Assembly: GCF_022758295.1 (NCBI RefSeq)
Contig: NZ_JALDWJ010000007.1
Span: forward strand, 84,940-148,939
Source of the DNA: Lysobacter sp. CFH 32150
GTDB taxonomy: Bacteria > Pseudomonadota > Gammaproteobacteria > Xanthomonadales > Xanthomonadaceae
Direction: 5' to 3'
DNA length: 64,000 nucleotides
Position numbers and translations under genes: made by a program. Below are positions 1 to 8,109 of the stretch, piece after piece. The stretch's first letter is position 1; each line of letters starts with the position of its first letter. The notes below the pieces were generated by a model, which was given only the letters and a program-made list of their open reading frames with translations, made no database searches and was not told the origin of the DNA.

Positions 1-747
1 CTGCTCGCCGATTTCCAGTCCCATCTCGGTGGTGTAAGCCACGTCGATCAACTTGCGTAGCCAGCCGGACACGCCATTGCGATCCAGCCATTGCGCGATC
101 GACATCGCATCCAGTGCTTGGGCCTGCTGTCGATAGGCACCAGGTGGGTCGTTGTAGAGGATGTCGCCGTCGCCGAGCGTGGCCAGGTCGCGTTCGATCG
201 CCGCGGCGACCGGGACGAAGGCCTCGACGATCTCGCGCTCGCCGATGTTGCGGCCGTCGAAAAACCAGGCGTCGGCTGCGGTTTCTCCGTCGAGCAGGTC
301 ATCGAGCTGCAGGCCGAGTTCCGTCGCGAGCGCGCGGATGCGGACATGGTTACTGTCGATCAGTTCACCGCCGAGTTCGATCACCTGTCCGTCCGGGAAA
401 TGGTCGCGCAGGCTCAACATGCGTCCACCGATGCGGTTCTGCGCTTCGAACACGCGCACCGGCACGCCGCCCTGGCGCAAGCGCCACGCCGCAGTCAGCC
501 CCGCGATGCCGGCACCGACGATGACGACCTCGTCGCCGGCGGCTGCTGGCATGAGTTTCGATACCGGTGCGCAACCCGTGAGCAGCAAGCCAGCGCCTGC
601 ACCCTGCAGAAAACGTCGACGCGTTGTGTCGACACGCAATGCGCGTCCGCGCTCGTAGAATTCGTCCAAAGATTCGTGTGTGTGCGTGCTTGCACGCGCG
701 ATGCGCGCGGCACGTTGCAGCAAGGTGAAGAGTGGCGTGCGTGCCAT
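1..747 (-). CDS. FAD-dependent amine oxidase, Tat-exported (3' end outside window)
   Basis: Open to the left edge of the window with no stop, so only the N-terminal 249 residues are present. After a twin-arginine region (TRRRFLQG) comes a hydrophobic stretch ending in LLLTGC, which looks like a lipobox, so export by Tat with possible lipid anchoring is likely. A Rossmann FAD-binding motif follows (VVIVGAGIAGLTAAWRL), then the conserved IGGRM segment typical of flavin monoamine oxidases. The family oxidises primary or polyamines to aldehydes with H2O2 release; the substrate cannot be told. It is last in a same-strand run that begins with an ECF sigma factor, 60 bases after the porin-like gene. 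Start chosen at the ATG that includes the Tat motif. Confidence 0.8.
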   Translation of the reverse strand, partial: MARTPLFTLLQRAARIARASTHTHESLDEFYERGRALRVDTTRRRFLQGAGAGLLLTGCAPVSKLMPAAAGDEVVIVGAGIAGLTAAWRLRQGGVPVRVFEAQNRIGGRMLSLRDHFPDGQVIELGGELIDSNHVRIRALATELGLQLDDLLDGETAADAWFFDGRNIGEREIVEAFVPVAAAIERDLATLGDGDILYNDPPGAYRQQAQALDAMSIAQWLDRNGVSGWLRKLIDVAYTTEMGLEIGEQ

Positions 748-807
748 GTCGTGTCCCTACGGTTGGTCTTCCAGCAAACGTGATCCCGGCAGCCGCACGG
801 CCAACGG

Positions 808-1512
808 CTACCAGCTGCGCGACACGCTCAAGACCCAAGTACCGCGATGGACGCAGTCGCGACAGACGGGGTAGGACGGGTAGTGCCCACGCTCGCCTTC
901 GCTGTGGACCCATGCCAGCTGCAGGTCGAAGTCGTGCAGCGTCGTACCGAGGCCGAGGCGGGCATCGAGGCGATGGCGTTCCAGGCCGTAGTCGGTTTCT
1001 TCCGATCTGCCACGCTGCAGGCGGCCCAGGTGCGCCAGCAGGCGGACATGCTCGGACAACGGCTGCGCGAAGTTGAGTTCGGCATAGACGACGGGGGTTT
1101 CTTCGCGGAAATAACGCGGCGCGTAATAGAGCCTGCCACTGAGTCGTTCCGCGCTCAGGCCGACATACAGCTCGGGATAGTCATAGCCAGAGGTACCACC
1201 GAAGAAGGCCGAATAACTGACGCCTGCTTCCGCATCGAGACCGTCGCGCAGACGCCATGCATATCCGGCGTAGGACAGCAATTGCGCACGCAGCTGCTGA
1301 GCGCGTCCGAACTTCAGGCTCGAAGCGAACGCACCGGCATACCAGCCATTGCTGCGGTCGTAGGCCAGGCCGAACTGCACGGCGGGACCACGATCACTGA
1401 GCGACACGCCACGGAGCCGGTAGTCCGAAACCAGCGCAACGCTGCCCGAGACCTGGGCGCGGGCATCGCATACGAACAACCATGCGCACAACACAACCGC
1501 GCGATAGAACAC
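808..1512 (-). CDS. TorF-family putative outer-membrane protein
   Basis: 234 residues with a cleavable signal peptide (hydrophobic residues 5-15, cleavage near ARA-Q) followed by a run of amphipathic beta strands starting GSVALVSDYRLRGVS. That opening (SDYRFRG-like) and the alternating aromatic/glycine pattern are typical of the TorF putative porin family (TIGR02001), whose members are about 230-260 residues. The C-terminus ends in SVSRSW, an aromatic end compatible with beta-barrel assembly. It begins 9 bases after the protease gene stops and is probably co-transcribed with the sigma/anti-sigma pair. Transport function is inferred from family only; no substrate is visible. Confidence 0.7.
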   Translation of the reverse strand: MFYRAVVLCAWLFVCDARAQVSGSVALVSDYRLRGVSLSDRGPAVQFGLAYDRSNGWYAGAFASSLKFGRAQQLRAQLLSYAGYAWRLRDGLDAEAGVSYSAFFGGTSGYDYPELYVGLSAERLSGRLYYAPRYFREETPVVYAELNFAQPLSEHVRLLAHLGRLQRGRSEETDYGLERHRLDARLGLGTTLHDFDLQLAWVHSEGERGHYPSYPVCRDCVHRGTWVLSVSRSW

Positions 1513-1521
1513 GGGAACGCC

Positions 1522-2769
1522 TCATCGGCGCGGCATCGAATTCGCTGTCTGTCCTGCAGCGCAGTCGCAAGCGCAACGCTGGGCCACGCTTTCGACTGCG
1601 GCACAGGCGTCGATCAACGCAGGCCGCCTTGGCGCGGAGCCTACTGCATCCGTTGCGAGGGCGCTGCGCAGGCCGGCGGCGTGCAACCGCGGCGAGAGCT
1701 GGCGCAGCAGTGCGGCGAGGCCGCTGACCTGCGCGGCAGCGAAGGAGGCACCCGACACCAATGTCCAGCCACCGCCGGAGGTGGTGGTCGGGATGCCATG
1801 CGCGGGCGCCAGCAGCGCATCCGTCCGGTGGTGGCCATCGCGCGCATCGGCGACGGCGAACACGCCGGGGTGTGCGGCCGGAAAGCCACCATCCGCCGCG
1901 TGCGCATCGACGGCGCCGATCACGATCACGCCTTGCCGCAACGCCGCGTCGAGCAAACGTGCAAGCAGGCGATCCGGCGGGCCGGTCAAGCTCAGGTTGA
2001 ACACGTCCGCGCGTTGCGTCAGTGCGAATTGCAGGGCCTTGGCCAGAGTGAAACTGCTGCAGATGGCGGCGTTGTCTCCGCGCGCAGGCTGCCAGCACGC
2101 GCGCAGCGCCAATAAACGTGCCCTCGGCGCGATGCCGGCGATGCCGATGCCATTGTCGGCACGCGCTACCAGGATGCCCGCGATTTGGGTGCCATGGGTT
2201 TCCGCCGGCATGGCACCGGCATCGACGAAGTTGCGCGTCAACGCCACTTGTCCGCGCAGATCCGGATGCGCCGTGTCCACCCCGGTGTCCAGCACGGCCA
2301 CGGTGACACTGCGGCCGGTTGCCAACCTGTGCAGTTCGCGCAAATTCCAGTTGGCGATGGCAGGCTGCGCCGCGGATAGCGGATCGCCCGCGCCGAGCGT
2401 GTGGAAGCGTTGCATAGGCTGCACGGATTCCACGCGCGGGTCGGCTGCGAGCAACTCCACGGCGCGCCTGCTGGTATCGCCGGTCGCGGCCTCGAGCACG
2501 AAACAATCCAGCCCCAGCGCCGGCATCGGCCAGTCGTCGACCAAGCGCAGGCCATGGGTACTGGCAAGTGTGCGCGCGATGCGCCGACGGGCTTCGCGAC
2601 CGGGCGCGGACTCGTAGTTGCCGGCGGCATAGGCATCGGGACGGAAATGCGACGGCGGCACGCGGAGCATCAGCAGCAGTTGGCGATCTTCCATGGGCTG
2701 GTCTGCCGCGGCGCTTGTCGCTGCAAACAGGACCAGCAACACGAAGGCGAAGAGCGCACGCATGGTCAC
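1522..2769 (-). CDS. Subtilisin-like serine protease (S8 family)
   Basis: 415 residues. Signal peptide at residues 1-22, then a propeptide-like region (about 30-125), then the S8 catalytic domain. The triad is visible: Asp161 in VAVLDTGVD, His192 in ETHGTQIAG and Ser342 in SGASFAAAQ. The usual oxyanion-hole Asn segment (AAGN) seems to read IGAVDA here (Asp288), as in a minority of S8 enzymes. It is secreted at least to the periplasm. Its ATG overlaps the stop of the anti-sigma gene by 4 bases, so it belongs to the same translational unit as an ECF sigma/anti-sigma pair. A role in processing the anti-sigma factor, or as a regulon member, is plausible but inferred. Confidence 0.85.
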   Translation of the reverse strand: MTMRALFAFVLLVLFAATSAAADQPMEDRQLLLMLRVPPSHFRPDAYAAGNYESAPGREARRRIARTLASTHGLRLVDDWPMPALGLDCFVLEAATGDTSRRAVELLAADPRVESVQPMQRFHTLGAGDPLSAAQPAIANWNLRELHRLATGRSVTVAVLDTGVDTAHPDLRGQVALTRNFVDAGAMPAETHGTQIAGILVARADNGIGIAGIAPRARLLALRACWQPARGDNAAICSSFTLAKALQFALTQRADVFNLSLTGPPDRLLARLLDAALRQGVIVIGAVDAHAADGGFPAAHPGVFAVADARDGHHRTDALLAPAHGIPTTTSGGGWTLVSGASFAAAQVSGLAALLRQLSPRLHAAGLRSALATDAVGSAPRRPALIDACAAVESVAQRCACDCAAGQTANSMPRR

Positions 2770-3425
2770 TCGACCGGGTCCAGGCGTTCGACCATCGTCA
2801 CGCCAGGCGCGGCGCGCAACGCATCGCGGACGCTCGACGCACGCGTGGCGGGCACGGCAAGCACGTACGCACCGGCATCGCTCGGACCGTCGATGATGCG
2901 CGCCTGGCTCGCGCGGAGCAGTTGGCGCATCTGCGCCTGGCTGATGTGTGGATCGAACACAACGACCAGCTGGCGCACGTCTTCTTGCGACGCGGCAGCA
3001 GGGGCCGCATCACCCAGCGTGCGATAGCGCGCGCCGGGACGATCCGGACCGATCAGCACCACCGTCAGTACCAGCACGACCAACGCCTGCACCGCGACAG
3101 TGCCGCGCAGCCATTGGGGCGTCAGCATCCAGCCGCGGCGCAGCGACTGCCAACGCGATGCGCGCGGCGTCGTGCCATGCACCGACAAGCGGCCACGCAG
3201 GCGTTGGAACGACGCGCTGGCATCGACCGCAGGCGCGGCATCCGCATGCAGGTCCTGCAGTTGTTGCAGCACGGCGATTTCGCCGCGACAGTGCGCGCAC
3301 TCAGCCAGGTGGCCCTCCACCAACACGCGTTCGTCCTGCTCCAGCGTGCCGTTGACGAACCACGGCAGCAACCGCTCCGTTTCGCTGTGCGCCGAACCTT
3401 CGAACCGCAGCACATGCCCGCTCAT
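2766..3425 (-). CDS. Zinc-finger anti-sigma factor with subtilase-propeptide-like C-terminal domain
   Basis: 219 residues. The N-terminal zf-HC2 (ZAS) motif is His39-x3-Cys43-x2-Cys46 (HLAECAHC), which in this family holds the sigma factor at the membrane. One transmembrane helix lies at about residues 109-126. The periplasmic part (about 150-219) reads VRQLVVVFDPHIS through YVLAVP to a C-terminal VTMVERL, a beta-alpha-beta pattern like that of subtilase propeptide/I9-type domains. The ATG overlaps the sigma stop (ATGA) and its own stop overlaps the protease ATG. The start at 3425 is chosen over an upstream ATG at 3512 because of the 4-base coupling and the domain start. Confidence 0.85.
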   Translation of the reverse strand: MSGHVLRFEGSAHSETERLLPWFVNGTLEQDERVLVEGHLAECAHCRGEIAVLQQLQDLHADAAPAVDASASFQRLRGRLSVHGTTPRASRWQSLRRGWMLTPQWLRGTVAVQALVVLVLTVVLIGPDRPGARYRTLGDAAPAAASQEDVRQLVVVFDPHISQAQMRQLLRASQARIIDGPSDAGAYVLAVPATRASSVRDALRAAPGVTMVERLDPVE

Positions 3426-4021
3426 ATCGCCTCCTCGAGATTCGTGCCGAGCAGGGTCTTGAGTCGTCGACGTGCGTAGAACATCCGCGTCTTCACCGTG
3501 TCGACCGGGCAATCCATGATCTGCGCGATCTCACGACAGGCGTAACCGAGGTAATAGGTCAGTTCGATCACGGCCCGTTGCTCGGCCGACAGCGCCATCA
3601 GCGCCTGGACCAGGCGTGCACGCACTTCGTGCTGCTGCAACTCGATATCGGGTCCGGCCTGCATGGATTCGGTGTGCGGTTCGGCCTCCGCTTCGACGGC
3701 ATCATCGACCTTGCGCAAGGCCTGCAGCGCCTGGCGGTATGCGATCGCGAAGATCCAGGTCGAGACTTTCGCGTTCGGGTAGTAGGTGTGCGCTTTGCGC
3801 CACACCACCAGCATCGTGTCGTCGAGAATCTCCTCGGCCAGCGCCGGGCGCCGAGTCATGCCCGCGAGGAAACGCATCAGTCGCGGGTGATACAAGCGAT
3901 ACAACGTTTCGAAAGAGCCCATGTCTTCGGCAGCAATCCGGCCCATCAGGCCGACTTCATCCACCGGCGCAACGTTATCCGTTGCACCGCGTCCATCCCC
4001 CCGGCCCGACGGTCGCGCCAT
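3422..4021 (-). CDS. ECF-type RNA polymerase sigma factor
   Basis: 199 residues. Region 2 is recognisable (FETLYRLYHPRLMRFL, then DTMLVVWRKAHTY and STWIFAIAYRQALQAL), as is region 4 with its helix-turn-helix (REIAQIMDCPVDTVKTRMF). This is the normal size for group 4 sigma factors. It is the first gene of the sigma/anti-sigma/S8 protease unit, and the anti-sigma ATG overlaps its stop. The start at 4021 is chosen because region 2 begins about 30 residues later and purine-rich GGATCAAGG precedes it; an open frame continues upstream to 4219 but has no sigma-like content. The stress signal is unknown. Confidence 0.88.
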   Translation of the reverse strand: MARPSGRGDGRGATDNVAPVDEVGLMGRIAAEDMGSFETLYRLYHPRLMRFLAGMTRRPALAEEILDDTMLVVWRKAHTYYPNAKVSTWIFAIAYRQALQALRKVDDAVEAEAEPHTESMQAGPDIELQQHEVRARLVQALMALSAEQRAVIELTYYLGYACREIAQIMDCPVDTVKTRMFYARRRLKTLLGTNLEEAI

Positions 4022-4189
4022 GCACCTTGATCCTCGTTTACCGGTGAATGCCAGAACAAGCCGCTGCGGTTCAATTCTGGGCGTGCATCCATCTCGAAAT
4101 GTTGCGACAGCGTGAGGGTGAACTGGCTCCGCCGCTCGGGCATACACAAGGTGCCGCAGCTCCCATGCAGTGACGCCGCGGCCCTTCCC

Positions 4190-4619
4190 CCGCTCCGGTC
4201 GCCTTGCCGGCAGGTGCATTCACCGATCCGGCGATTCCCGCGGGCTTCGCCCCGTTCGGCATCCAGGCCCTCAACGGCAACATCTACGTCACCTATGCCC
4301 CGGCGCATCGCATCATCGCGTGGGGCTCAACGCACCGTGGGGCGTGGCGCAGGCGCCGGCGGGATTCGGTGTGTTCAGCAATGCGTTGCTGATCGGCAAC
4401 TTCGGCGACGGCCGCATCAACGCCTACGAGCCTGTGTTCAATATCCCGATGGGTCCGCTGCGCGATCGCCATTTCCGCCCGATCCAGATCGATGGCCTAT
4501 GGGGGATCGCATTCGGCAACGGGTTCCAGAATCAACCGGTCAACACGCTGTTCTTTGCCGCGGGGCCGGATCACGAGGAGCATGGACTGTACGGACGCCT
4601 GGGTCTGATTACGAACTGA
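4190..4619 (+). pseudogene. Frameshifted remnant of a TIGR03118-family protein
   Basis: Two reading frames together spell the C-terminal half of the TIGR03118 family (secreted beta-propeller-like proteins of unknown function). From about 4190 frame 1 reads ALPAGAFTDPAIPAGFAPFG then NIYVTYA. Near 4315-4325 the frame changes and continues LNAPWGVAQAPAGFGVF, LLIGNFGDGRINAYEP, IDGLWGIAFGNG and LFFAAGPDHEEHGLYG to a stop at 4617. The stretch that normally joins VTYA to LNAPWG (about 30-40 residues) is missing at the same point. The N-terminal half and signal peptide are absent. A broken relic, not an expressed gene. Confidence 0.75.
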
Positions 4620-4647
4620 GGCTTGGAAGGTTCGCTGCTTGCCCAAA

Positions 4648-4676
4648 GAAAAACCCCGCCTCGCGGCGGGGTTTTT
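4648..4676 (+). terminator. Bidirectional Rho-independent terminator
   Basis: Perfect stem AACCCCGCC / GGCGGGGTT around a TCGC loop, with A-run before and T-run after, so it can stop transcripts from either side. It sits between the remnant on the plus strand and groEL on the minus strand. Confidence 0.85.
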
Positions 4677-4695
4677 CGTGTGCCTTGGACGTCCG

Positions 4696-4762
4696 CCGTG
4701 TTGAGCGGCCAAAGGCCGTTCGAACACGGCGAGTTATCCGGCGTCGTAGGCGCCCGGATAAC
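4696..4762. other. Two hairpins downstream of groEL
   Basis: First hairpin 4696-4729: CCGTGTT pairs with AACACGG and the inner GAGCGGCC pairs with GGCCGTTC with one G-T pair. Second hairpin 4733-4762: GTTATCCGG pairs with CCGGATAAC. Neither has a T-run. They lie in the groEL 3' untranslated region and may stabilise the mRNA or act with the terminator beyond. Confidence 0.55.
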
Positions 4763-4768
4763 GGGTAC

Positions 4769-6415
<1,647 letters not shown>

Positions 6416-6461
6416 TTACCTCAAGAGAATTTCGAAATAGAAAATTTGGTGGAAGCGACGA

Positions 6462-6749
6462 TCAGCCGAGCACGGCGAAAATGTCGTCTTCCTTCACCAC
6501 CAGGTAGTCGGTGCCGTCGAGCTTCACTTCGGTGCCGCTGTACTTGCCGAACAACACTTTGTCGCCAACCTTCACCTTTGGTGCGCGGATGGTGCCGTTG
6601 TCGAAGGCCTTGCCTTCGCCGACGGCGACGACTTCGCCCTTGATCGGCTTCTCGGTAGCGGAATCCGGGATGACGATGCCGCCGGCGGACACCTTTTCTT
6701 CTTCCATGCGCTTGATGACCACGCGGTCGTAGAGCGGCTTGATATTCAT
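6462..6749 (-). CDS. groS: Co-chaperonin GroES (10 kDa)
   Basis: 95 residues, full length. It begins [18 protein letters not shown] and carries the mobile-loop segment [15 protein letters not shown] that docks onto GroEL; the end [12 protein letters not shown] is typical. First gene of the groESL operon. The ribosome-binding site AGAGGG lies just ahead of the ATG. A sigma-70-like promoter lies 45-75 bases upstream; no CIRCE element was found. Confidence 0.98.
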   Translation of the reverse strand: MNIKPLYDRVVIKRMEEEKVSAGGIVIPDSATEKPIKGEVVAVGEGKAFDNGTIRAPKVKVGDKVLFGKYSGTEVKLDGTDYLVVKEDDIFAVLG

Positions 6750-6793
6750 TGCAACCCTCTTAAGTGGTTGATTGGTCTGGGAAACGGTCGGCG

Positions 6794-6823
6794 ATTCTAG
6801 CAGTCGCCCGTGACGACTGCCAA
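6794..6823 (-). promoter_or_regulatory. Probable groESL promoter with palindrome between -35 and -10
   Basis: Read on the minus strand: TTGGCA, 18 bases, TAGAAT (-35 at 6818-6823, -10 at 6794-6799). The spacer contains a perfect inverted repeat GCAGTCG / CGACTGC (6800-6806 and 6814-6820), placed where a repressor would block polymerase. Neither a CIRCE box nor a sigma-32 consensus is visible nearby. Confidence 0.55.
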
Positions 6824-6834
6824 ACCCCGGCGCA

Positions 6835-6856
6835 GAAAAAGCCCGGCAAACCGGGA
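6835..6856 (-). terminator. Rho-independent terminator upstream of groES (minus strand)
   Basis: On the minus strand CCCGG-TTTG-CCGGG is followed by CTTTTTC. It lies just upstream of the groES promoter and would insulate groESL from minus-strand transcription coming from 6.9-7.15 kb. Confidence 0.6.
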
Positions 6857-6900
6857 CTGTGCAGAGATGCGGCCTGGGGACGCGCTTTCAAGCGACCGGG

Positions 6901-6932
6901 AATAAAAAAAGCGCGCACATTGCTGTGCGCGC
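6901..6932 (-). terminator. Strong Rho-independent terminator (minus strand)
   Basis: GCGCGCACA / TGTGCGCGC 9-bp perfect stem with a 4-base loop (6911-6932), followed on the minus strand by seven T residues (6904-6910). No protein gene ends here, so it should end a non-coding transcript. Confidence 0.8.
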
Positions 6933-7146
6933 TCGGGAAAAAGGGGGAGGGCCATCCTGGCTGCGGATCCTTCCGCGGCTCCCCTGCAGAGCCGACTTCT
7001 TGTCGACGGCCCCAGCTTGCGCACGTCCTATAAAACTGTGAAGGGGGTCTGGACGGAAAATAACGCCAGCATTGGTAGGCGAACGGCGTACAGCCAAGCC
7101 TGCACCTTGTAGGGGGCTCCAATTAGGCACCAAAAGCGGACATCCT
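6904..7146 (-). ncRNA. Candidate small RNA between groES and an XRE regulator
   Basis: About 240 bases on the minus strand bounded by a promoter-like pair (TTACCA-17-GATAAT, 7153-7181) and a strong terminator (6901-6932). No convincing protein frame exists here on either strand. The segment is rich in short hairpins, for example GCGGA-AGGA-TCCGC and GGCTC-(7 bases)-GAGCC, and contains C-rich single-strand candidates (CCCTCCCCC, GACCCCCTT). I compared it from memory with 6S, tmRNA, 4.5S and RNase P RNA consensus segments and saw no match. A second terminator lies 45 bases further on. Called from architecture only. Confidence 0.4.
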
Positions 7147-7152
7147 CATGCG

Positions 7153-7181
7153 ATTATCATTCACTCTGTGACTATTGGTAA
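7153..7181 (-). promoter_or_regulatory. Sigma-70-like promoter for the candidate small RNA
   Basis: On the minus strand TTACCA (7176-7181), 17-base spacer, GATAAT (7153-7158); the -10 differs from consensus at one position. The predicted start is near 7146. Confidence 0.4.
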
Positions 7182-7247
7182 CTTTTTCGCTATTGCTAGG
7201 TGAAAACCCTGTGTAACGTCGTACCACCTGCCCGTCTCGGTACCTCC

Positions 7248-7679
7248 ATGACCTCTCAACACAGGATCCGCCTCGCCCGCCGCCACGCCAACATGTCCCA
7301 GACTCAGTTGGCGCAAGCCGTGGGCGTGCAGCGCAGTGCGGTCAGCCATTGGGAAGCGCCGCAGGGCAAGAACCCCAGCGTCAAACACCTGCGCGAAGTC
7401 GCGCTGGTCACCGGCGTGCAGTTCGAATGGCTGGTGACTGGCCGCGGCGAGATGACACCGTCGCGTGATGCGGTGCTGGACTCGGTCGCTGCGGTAGACG
7501 CGCTACTGATCGACGACCCGCTCGAGCAACGCCTGCTACTGGCCTTCCGCGAGGCGCCGACCCGGGCGCGGCTGGCCTTGGTGGAAGTGGTGGAAGAGCT
7601 GGCGGCACAACGCACCGGACGCAGCCGCATACGTACCGGCGCGCCCCGGGTCGGACGGGAATACGACTCTTTGAGCTGA
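7248..7679 (+). CDS. XRE-family helix-turn-helix regulator
   Basis: 143 residues. The N-terminal HTH_3 domain (residues about 5-60) has a clear recognition region: NMSQTQLAQAVGVQRSAVSH followed by WE and a KHLREVALVTGVQFEWLVTG end typical of phage-repressor-like regulators. The C-terminal half is charged with no recognised domain. Start at the ATG at 7248; an in-frame GTG at 7200 would add 16 residues without similarity to an HTH start. It stands alone between groES and cutA; the target is unknown. Its upstream region also holds the candidate small-RNA promoter on the other strand. Confidence 0.8.
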   Translation: MTSQHRIRLARRHANMSQTQLAQAVGVQRSAVSHWEAPQGKNPSVKHLREVALVTGVQFEWLVTGRGEMTPSRDAVLDSVAAVDALLIDDPLEQRLLLAFREAPTRARLALVEVVEELAAQRTGRSRIRTGAPRVGREYDSLS

Positions 7680-7758
7680 GTCCGTCAGCGCATACGGAGC
7701 GTGCCCCAAGCCGCTGCGGTTACGCTATGCGCCTCGTTCCGCGGTCTGACGCCACGCT

Positions 7759-8091
7759 GTGACTGTTCTGGTCTGCTTCTGCACCTGTCCCGACGCCGAT
7801 TCCGCCGCCCGCCTCGCCGATGCGCTGGTCGGGGAGCGTCTGGCCGCTTGCGTCAGCGTCGTGCCCGGATTGCGGTCGGTGTATCGCTGGCAGGGCGCGA
7901 TCGAGCGCAGCGACGAGAGCCTGCTGCTGATCAAGACCAGCCGCGATCGCCTCGAGACGCTCACCGCGCGGGTGCGCGACCTGCATCCCTATGAACTGCC
8001 GGAGGTGGTCGCGGTCGAAGTCGCCGGCGGCCTATCCACCTACCTCGACTGGGTCGTCGAACAGACTCGTCCGGATCACCCCCAGCCCTGA
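7759..8091 (+). CDS. cutA: CutA family protein (divalent ion tolerance)
   Basis: 110 residues, the usual size, with a GTG start. The family signature is present: VCFCTCPD at the start, LVGERLAACVSVVPGLRSVYRW, then LLLIKTSRDR and LHPYELPEVVAVEV. CutA forms very stable cytoplasmic trimers; a link to copper tolerance in E. coli was proposed through its neighbour dsbD, and the same cutA-dsbD order is seen here with an 18-base gap. Confidence 0.93.
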   Translation: MTVLVCFCTCPDADSAARLADALVGERLAACVSVVPGLRSVYRWQGAIERSDESLLLIKTSRDRLETLTARVRDLHPYELPEVVAVEVAGGLSTYLDWVVEQTRPDHPQP

Positions 8092-8109
8092 ACGATGCGA
8101 TCCTGACTG

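Noticed and set aside
4022..4140. Autoregulated ECF promoter upstream of the sigma gene
   Set aside because: TGAACC and TCGCAAC resemble ECF -35 elements, but no matching -10 at proper spacing is visible.
6750..6900. CIRCE element or sigma-32 promoter for groESL
   Set aside because: Looked for TTAGCACTC/GAGTGCTAA and CCCCAT-type -10 on both strands and found neither.
6904..7146. 6S RNA, tmRNA, 4.5S RNA or RNase P RNA in the gap upstream of groES
   Set aside because: Conserved segments of these RNAs as I know them are absent; kept only as an unnamed candidate small RNA.
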